Of a DNA stretch of 31,875 bases, positions 28,786 through 31,875 are shown one piece after another (the first letter of the stretch is position 1; every line of letters starts with the position of its first letter). Origin of the DNA: a virus. The position numbers were made by a program, and so were the translations under genes. The notes beneath the pieces were generated by a model, which was not told where the DNA came from, did not search any database, and was given only the letters and a program-made list of their open reading frames with translations. Where the stretch lies: IMG/VR virus record IMGVR_UViG_3300031785_000030, positions 1 through 31,875 of that record; one strand, written 5' to 3'.

Positions 28786-29191
28786 TAATACAGATAGAGG
28801 TAGTTTCTTCAAACCACGAGCAGATGAAAGTCTGCTCGTACAAGGCAAACTCAATAGCGAAGGATCAGAGTATCGTATTGCTATAGTCAAAGCCTCACTA
28901 CCTGATGGTGGTACAGCACGAGATGTCTATGTTAAAGTCGGTACTATGTATGAGAATGACAAATCATTGAATGAAAAAGCACCAGACTTTAGTGGACCAG
29001 TCACTATGCCAAGCCAAGAGAAACGTAGGATTGCTTGTTGGAAAACAGTATCCAAAGATGGCAATACTAAGTTTCTATCTGCACGAATAGGTGACAGTAC
29101 ACCAAGAGTAGAAGAACCTGCAAGGGATCAAACTATAATAGAAAATGAATCAGTACTAGGAGGTGAAGATGTCGATGATATCCCGTTCTAA
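28772..29191 (+). CDS. single-strand DNA-binding-like protein with SSB-type DDIPF tip
   Basis: 139 residues; a second ATG at 28775 has better spacing to AAGGAG and may be the actual start. The body (RADESLLVQGKLNSEGSEYR, then DVYVKVGTMYEND and RRIACWKTVSKDG with FLSARIG) is a small beta-rich domain, possibly of OB type. The end, GGEDVDDIPF, is the acidic tip by which bacterial SSB proteins bind RecO, PriA, exonuclease I and other partners. Next to the ERF gene this suggests a phage SSB or an SSB mimic that attracts the host replication and repair machinery. The body does not show a classical SSB signature. Confidence 0.68.
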   Translation: MMDYDNTDRGSFFKPRADESLLVQGKLNSEGSEYRIAIVKASLPDGGTARDVYVKVGTMYENDKSLNEKAPDFSGPVTMPSQEKRRIACWKTVSKDGNTKFLSARIGDSTPRVEEPARDQTIIENESVLGGEDVDDIPF

Positions 29192-29540
29192 AAAAGATCA
29201 AATGATTAGTAAAGCATTAGCAAGAACCCATGACCCTAAAACGTCATGGGAAGCTGCTGAAAAAGTCAATACAAATAGATTAGAATCATTTGTATTAGAT
29301 ATAGTAAAAGCACATGGCGATAATGGTTGCACTCATGATGAATTAATGGATCATTATTGGAAAATGTCAGCAAACTTTGCATCACATCACCCTGAATGGA
29401 CACCTGATGATATGCACTCAGTTGGTAGCATTACACCAAGATATGCAACATTAGAACGAAAGGGTCTAATAACAAGAGATGGCACTACACGGAAAGGTAA
29501 AAAAGGTAGAAGCCAACTTGTCATGTACTACAAAAAATAA
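29169..29540 (+). CDS. winged-helix DNA-binding protein
   Basis: 123 residues from ATG 29169, chosen over a GTG 2 codons earlier because AGGAGG lies 5 bases upstream. After ALARTHDPKTSWEAAEKV comes a winged helix: LESFVLDIVKAHGDNGCTHD, then ELMDHY, SITPRYATLERKGLITRD and GRSQLVMYYKK. The I-T-P-R-x-x-x-L-x-x-K-G-L-I recognition helix and wing are typical of the small phage MarR/PadR-like or replication-associated winged helices that follow ERF/SSB genes. It may regulate the recombination unit or assist it. It overlaps the SSB-like gene by 23 bases. Confidence 0.72.
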   Translation: MSMISRSKKDQMISKALARTHDPKTSWEAAEKVNTNRLESFVLDIVKAHGDNGCTHDELMDHYWKMSANFASHHPEWTPDDMHSVGSITPRYATLERKGLITRDGTTRKGKKGRSQLVMYYKK

Positions 29541-29558
29541 AATTGATTGGAGGTCAAT

Positions 29559-29936
29559 ATGAGAAGAGATGATATAGCAAATGCTAGAAGATTAAATCGT
29601 GAAGTTCGTTGTTATAATTGTCAGAAACCTGCTGAAAGAGAAGTAATAAAGCACTATGGTGAAAAGCCAAATGAAAAGTATATGGGTAATCTTGAGATTA
29701 GAAAAGAGATACCTGTTAAAGATTCAGATGGTAAGATAAGATATAACTATGAATTATTTACTGGTATGTGGATAATGAAGTTTGGTTATTTCTGTTCAGT
29801 AAAATGTGGTTTGATTTGGGCGTGTCATACTATTCAAAAAAGATTCGAAAAGAAAAGAGAGATGGTAAATCCTCTTCCTCCTAAAGAAACTGATAAACTC
29901 ATGGCTTTTATGGATAATTTCAAAAAAAAGTCTTGA
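29559..29936 (+). CDS. Cys-rich putative zinc-binding protein
   Basis: 125 residues from ATG 29559, behind TTGGAGGTCAAT. CYNCQKPAERE near residue 20 and FCSVKCGLIWACHTIQKRF near residue 85 provide CxxC and CxxxC for a zinc knuckle, with another Cys nearby. Between are charged segments (RKEIPVKDSDGKIRYNYELF) and a hydrophobic patch (GMWIMKFGYF). The end is a basic helix. The family is not known to me; it could be a treble-clef type nucleic-acid or protein-binding module. It is the last early gene. Confidence 0.68.
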   Translation: MRRDDIANARRLNREVRCYNCQKPAEREVIKHYGEKPNEKYMGNLEIRKEIPVKDSDGKIRYNYELFTGMWIMKFGYFCSVKCGLIWACHTIQKRFEKKREMVNPLPPKETDKLMAFMDNFKKKS

Positions 29937-29949
29937 TTTAAGCGTCATA

Positions 29950-29973
29950 CAGAGGGGGTAAACACCTCCTCTG
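29950..29973. terminator. hairpin between the converging early and lysis transcripts
   Basis: CAGAGGGGGT (29950-29959) pairs with ACCTCCTCTG (29964-29973) around AAAC, with one G-T pair that is a wobble only for rightward RNA. ATA and TAT can extend it past a bulge. No T-tract follows on either side. It sits in the 62-base gap where the early and late arms converge, which makes a (bidirectional) terminator the natural reading. Confidence 0.6.
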
Positions 29974-29998
29974 GTATAATTACACCCTGGAATATCTA

Positions 29999-30454
29999 CT
30001 AAGTCTGTATGTTTCTCATTCGTTGAATAAGACGATTAGCTCTATTTGGCACTTGTCTTGCCCACTTAGAGTCTAACATTTGGTTTGCAGCCTCTGTCCA
30101 ATCACTAGAATCTACAGCTTTCTTCATCTTATGAAAGCGAGATAGTCGAGGTCTGCCCATATTAAACATCATATTGCATAAAATTTTTTGTGCTTCAGCA
30201 GGTAACTCTTCGAACTGTGGATAAAGAAACTTTGTTTCTGCTACACAAGTATATAAATCTGCTTCAAATAGTTCAGCAACTCTTTCTTCACTTACTTGTG
30301 TGCCAACATCTAGTCCATGTTCAGGATCATCTTCACGGATAAGATGACCAACACCTACAGTTGGTAAGCCAAGATGATCGAGATAGATTTCATTAACTAC
30401 TCCTTCATCAGCTTTAATTTCTTCTGTCATTTCATTAAAAGTATCTGTGTTCAT
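29999..30454 (-). CDS. endolysin, T4-type lysozyme (glycoside hydrolase family 24)
   Basis: 151 residues. The T4-lysozyme catalytic triad is visible in the right spacing: Glu17 (IKADEG), Asp26 (YLDHLGLPTVG) and Thr32, followed by GVGH (34-37). Later come ILCNMMFNMGRPRLSRF and WARQVPNRANRLIQRM, both family landmarks. It cleaves the MurNAc-GlcNAc bond of peptidoglycan. There is no signal peptide, so it depends on the holin encoded two genes upstream. AGGAGGTTACA precedes the ATG 30454, which overlaps the stop of the zinc-ribbon micro-gene. Confidence 0.93.
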   Translation of the reverse strand: MNTDTFNEMTEEIKADEGVVNEIYLDHLGLPTVGVGHLIREDDPEHGLDVGTQVSEERVAELFEADLYTCVAETKFLYPQFEELPAEAQKILCNMMFNMGRPRLSRFHKMKKAVDSSDWTEAANQMLDSKWARQVPNRANRLIQRMRNIQT

Positions 30455-30561
30455 TGTAACCTCCTATTTTCTATTACACCACACATAGGACATTTCCATA
30501 CATTTTTTATAGCAGTAAGAATCATTGCAATCTTACAGCGTTCACATATAGGTATTGTCAC
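30451..30561 (-). CDS. 36-residue zinc-ribbon microprotein
   Basis: Reading from GTG 30561 gives MTIPICERCKIAMILTAIKN followed by VWKCPMCGVIENRRLQ. The two CxxC pairs, ICERC (Cys6, Cys9) and KCPMC (Cys24, Cys27), are spaced as in a rubredoxin-type zinc ribbon. The start overlaps the holin stop (GTGA) and the stop overlaps the lysozyme start (ATGA), so it is exactly fitted between the two, and the AGGAGG of the lysozyme lies inside it. The coding signal rests on this fit and the Cys pattern; function unknown. Confidence 0.65.
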   Translation of the reverse strand: MTIPICERCKIAMILTAIKNVWKCPMCGVIENRRLQ

Positions 30562-30956
30562 TTTGTAATCTTTTTATACTTTTCAAAAGTACGAAGTCCA
30601 CCCAATCCGAGCATACCCATCAGCACAGTCATCAATGATCCCATATCAAACTCAGGCAATGGTGGCATAGTGACACCAAACATAGCAGTAAAAAATATAA
30701 CAAAGGGTGCTATGACAAAGTGCCATGCCAAAGCAATACCACACACCCAACCAATAAAAGGTCGCCAACTTGCAACAAACCAATGACCTGATTGTGCTTC
30801 CATCTTGTTGACTTCTATCTGTGACTTGGCAAGTTCTTGTGCATGTTTCTCAGCCATAGTAGCAATGTCATGTGCCAGTTTATTCTTGGTATCTTTGTCT
30901 TCTATAAATTTGCCTAATAGTTTGGTGGCAGGACCAATCAATGCTTGTATCACCAT
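30558..30956 (-). CDS. holin of the 3TM / GTA-holin-like type
   Basis: 132 residues. An amphipathic charged N-terminus (IEDKDTKNKLAHDIATMAEK) is followed by SGHWFVASWRPFIGWVCGIA, which starts the first membrane segment (about residues 65-93), and a second one at about 106-122 (SLMTVLMGMLGLGGL) before a basic end (FEKYKKITK). The S-W-R-P-x-x-G-W motif before the first segment is characteristic of the holin family found in gene transfer agents and many phages. It would permeabilise the inner membrane and release the lysozyme. It starts 7 bases inside the stop of the previous gene. Confidence 0.85.
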   Translation of the reverse strand: MVIQALIGPATKLLGKFIEDKDTKNKLAHDIATMAEKHAQELAKSQIEVNKMEAQSGHWFVASWRPFIGWVCGIALAWHFVIAPFVIFFTAMFGVTMPPLPEFDMGSLMTVLMGMLGLGGLRTFEKYKKITK

Positions 30957-31144
30957 AACCTCATCTGTTTGTTGACGTTAACAAGTTTGCAGTAACAGTC
31001 ATATTTCTGTGTCTGTTCACCAATCTTGACTGTTTGATTGGCTAATCTTTCTTTAAAATAAGTACAGTTATTTACATTTGATAAATGTAATGTACCTGCA
31101 GGATTACCTGCAAGGTAGCATAATAAAACAAAAGCAGGTTTCAC
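30950..31144 (-). CDS. small Cys-rich lysis-block protein, unknown
   Basis: 64 residues from GTG 31144, selected because AAGGAG lies 8 bases upstream and GTGA overlaps the stop of the 160-residue protein; the longer frame to 31225 would begin inside that gene. VKPAFVLLCYLAGNPAGTLH forms a short hydrophobic, signal-like start, then VNNCTYFKERL and KYDCYCKLVN add four Cys in all. It could be exported or membrane-anchored. I know near-identical small proteins from marine podoviruses but no function. Position between a membrane protein and the holin suggests a role in lysis, perhaps outer-membrane disruption. Confidence 0.68.
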   Translation of the reverse strand: MKPAFVLLCYLAGNPAGTLHLSNVNNCTYFKERLANQTVKIGEQTQKYDCYCKLVNVNKQMRLW

Positions 31145-31623
31145 CCTCTCTTCTCCTTCCATAACCATGCTAAGAATACGATAAATCCTATGATAGTACA
31201 ACAAAGTAATACAATACCTATCCACTCAGCAATCTTTCTTCGAAGTTCTTGACGTTCATAGATTTCTTTTTGTCTTTGCTTTCGTATCTGTCCTTCCATG
31301 TGCAGTATCTCGTTCCAAGAATTAGCACCATAATGAAAGTTTATAAATGATTTAAGTTCTTGTCGTTGTGCTTCAAGTTTCTTTTTAGCAGTAAAAGCCT
31401 CGATAGCAGAAGTCTTGATGTCATCACCCTTAAATAGCTTTTGTAACAGAGATGGATTCTTAGCTTTCTTTTCAGTATTGTCTACGTCAGATACAGCACT
31501 AAGCCAACGACCTAAATCTTTGCCCATAGATTCTATATCTTTACCGATTGCGAAACCTTTTTTGATTGCTCCGAAAGCCTTAGATGCTGCAGTCAAAGCT
31601 AATCCTATAGTAGCTGGGTCCAC
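31141..31623 (-). CDS. lysis-block protein with C-terminal membrane segment, unknown
   Basis: 160 residues from GTG 31623, with GAGGTAGA directly upstream. The N-terminus MDPATIGLALTAASKAFGAI is amphipathic, followed by KGFAIGKDIESMGKDLGRWL and a charged coiled-coil-like middle ending KQRQKEIYERQELRRKIAEW. One strong transmembrane helix lies at about 134-154 (IGIVLLCCTIIGFIVFLAWL), then a basic tail. It is a conserved marine podovirus protein of unknown role. A C-tail-anchored coiled coil next to holin and lysozyme could be an antiholin, pinholin-like factor or an unusual spanin component; none is shown. Confidence 0.7.
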   Translation of the reverse strand: MDPATIGLALTAASKAFGAIKKGFAIGKDIESMGKDLGRWLSAVSDVDNTEKKAKNPSLLQKLFKGDDIKTSAIEAFTAKKKLEAQRQELKSFINFHYGANSWNEILHMEGQIRKQRQKEIYERQELRRKIAEWIGIVLLCCTIIGFIVFLAWLWKEKRG

Positions 31624-31624
31624 T

Positions 31625-31792
31625 CTACCTCACTAACAATCCTATTAAAAGGATAATGGTTGTACCTGCTGTGCCAATCATAATATGCTCAATACGTTTG
31701 ATACGAAGAATAGTTTCTTTCCATCTCTCTGCACACACAGCTTCATGTGTATCTATCTGTGACTTTACTTCTGTTACTGATGGTCTAGGCAT
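31625..31792 (-). CDS. small membrane-anchored protein at the start of the lysis block
   Basis: 55 residues from ATG 31792 (MPRPSVTEVKSQIDTHEAVC). A GTG at 31816, overlapping the fibre stop (TAGTG), would add eight residues; the ribosome site is poor for both, so the start is uncertain. The charged helix AERWKETILRIKRIE is followed by a transmembrane helix (IMIGTAGTTIILLIGLLVR) at the very C-terminus. This short-helix-plus-TM layout recalls XhlA/holin-partner type proteins. It is followed without gap by the 160-residue membrane protein. Confidence 0.62.
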   Translation of the reverse strand: MPRPSVTEVKSQIDTHEAVCAERWKETILRIKRIEHIMIGTAGTTIILLIGLLVR

Positions 31793-31815
31793 ATATTCTA
31801 ATATTACACCCCACA

Positions 31816-31875
31816 CTAGCCTTTGATTTCCATTAAAATTAAACTGCTTGTGCCATAATGATTTGCATGAAGATG
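31816..31875 (-). CDS. tail fibre-like protein, C-terminal fragment cut by window edge
   Basis: The minus-strand frame enters from the window edge and reads HLHANHYGTSSLILMEIKG before TAG at 31818-31816. The ending S-x-L-I-x-MEI resembles the FTIMEI end of the fibre at 804-1787. I infer that this is the missing end of a fibre gene, possibly the one that begins at 95. The evidence is short, so the call is tentative. Confidence 0.45.
   Translation of the reverse strand, partial: HLHANHYGTSSLILMEIKG

Noticed and set aside
1-31875. Simple circular closure of the window
   Set aside because: The ends share no overlap, and joining them breaks the fibre frame after 43 codons.
1-31875. Prophage or temperate lifestyle
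   Set aside because: No integrase, excisionase or attachment site was found; a single XRE protein is not enough to argue for lysogeny.

Overview
The window is most of the genome of a small, strongly AT-rich, tailed bacteriophage with a podovirus-type (T7-like) virion. The composition, and the close resemblance of many small genes to those of uncultured marine phages (including SAR11/Pelagibacter-type podoviruses), suggest a marine alphaproteobacterial host; the host is inference. No integrase, RNA polymerase, DNA polymerase, helicase, primase or tRNA was found.

Layout. Two transcription arms diverge from a non-coding control region at about 22.2-23.2 kb. The late arm runs leftward on the minus strand from a small-terminase-like gene (22222) through a cassette of tiny basic proteins, large terminase, portal, Bbp19-like protein, scaffold, a GNAT/gp13-like protein, major capsid protein, probable decoration protein, tail tubular proteins A and B, three internal/ejection proteins, a T7-type tail fibre and several small fibre and chaperone genes, to the left edge. 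The lysis block (29999-31792, minus strand) fits as the continuation of this arm: the left edge carries the first 31 codons of a fibre gene and the right edge carries what looks like the last 19 codons of one. The ends therefore probably belong to one circularly permuted map with a piece of a fibre gene missing, because direct joining does not keep the frame.

The early arm runs rightward (23227-29936, plus strand): an isolated first gene closed by a strong terminator, a membrane peptide, a DUF932-like protein, an XRE regulator, a Hjc-like PD-(D/E)XK nuclease, a CxxC protein, DnaT-like and helicase-loader-like proteins, then a recombination module with its own promoter (YqaJ/lambda-exonuclease-like nuclease, ERF annealing protein, and a protein with an SSB-type acidic tip), a winged-helix protein and a Cys-rich protein. 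The likely logic is that host polymerases are borrowed: loader-type proteins recruit the host helicase, and ERF plus exonuclease make concatemers for the terminase. The two arms converge on a hairpin at 29950-29973.

The most unusual part is the roughly 860-base stretch 22340-23201, which has no credible gene but is packed with nested, mostly perfect stems, including a three-way junction and a 31-bp stacked hairpin. It looks like one or more large structured RNAs, or a hairpin-based origin or packaging site. Just left of it the small-terminase promoter candidate is built into palindromes that on the other strand form an intrinsic terminator.
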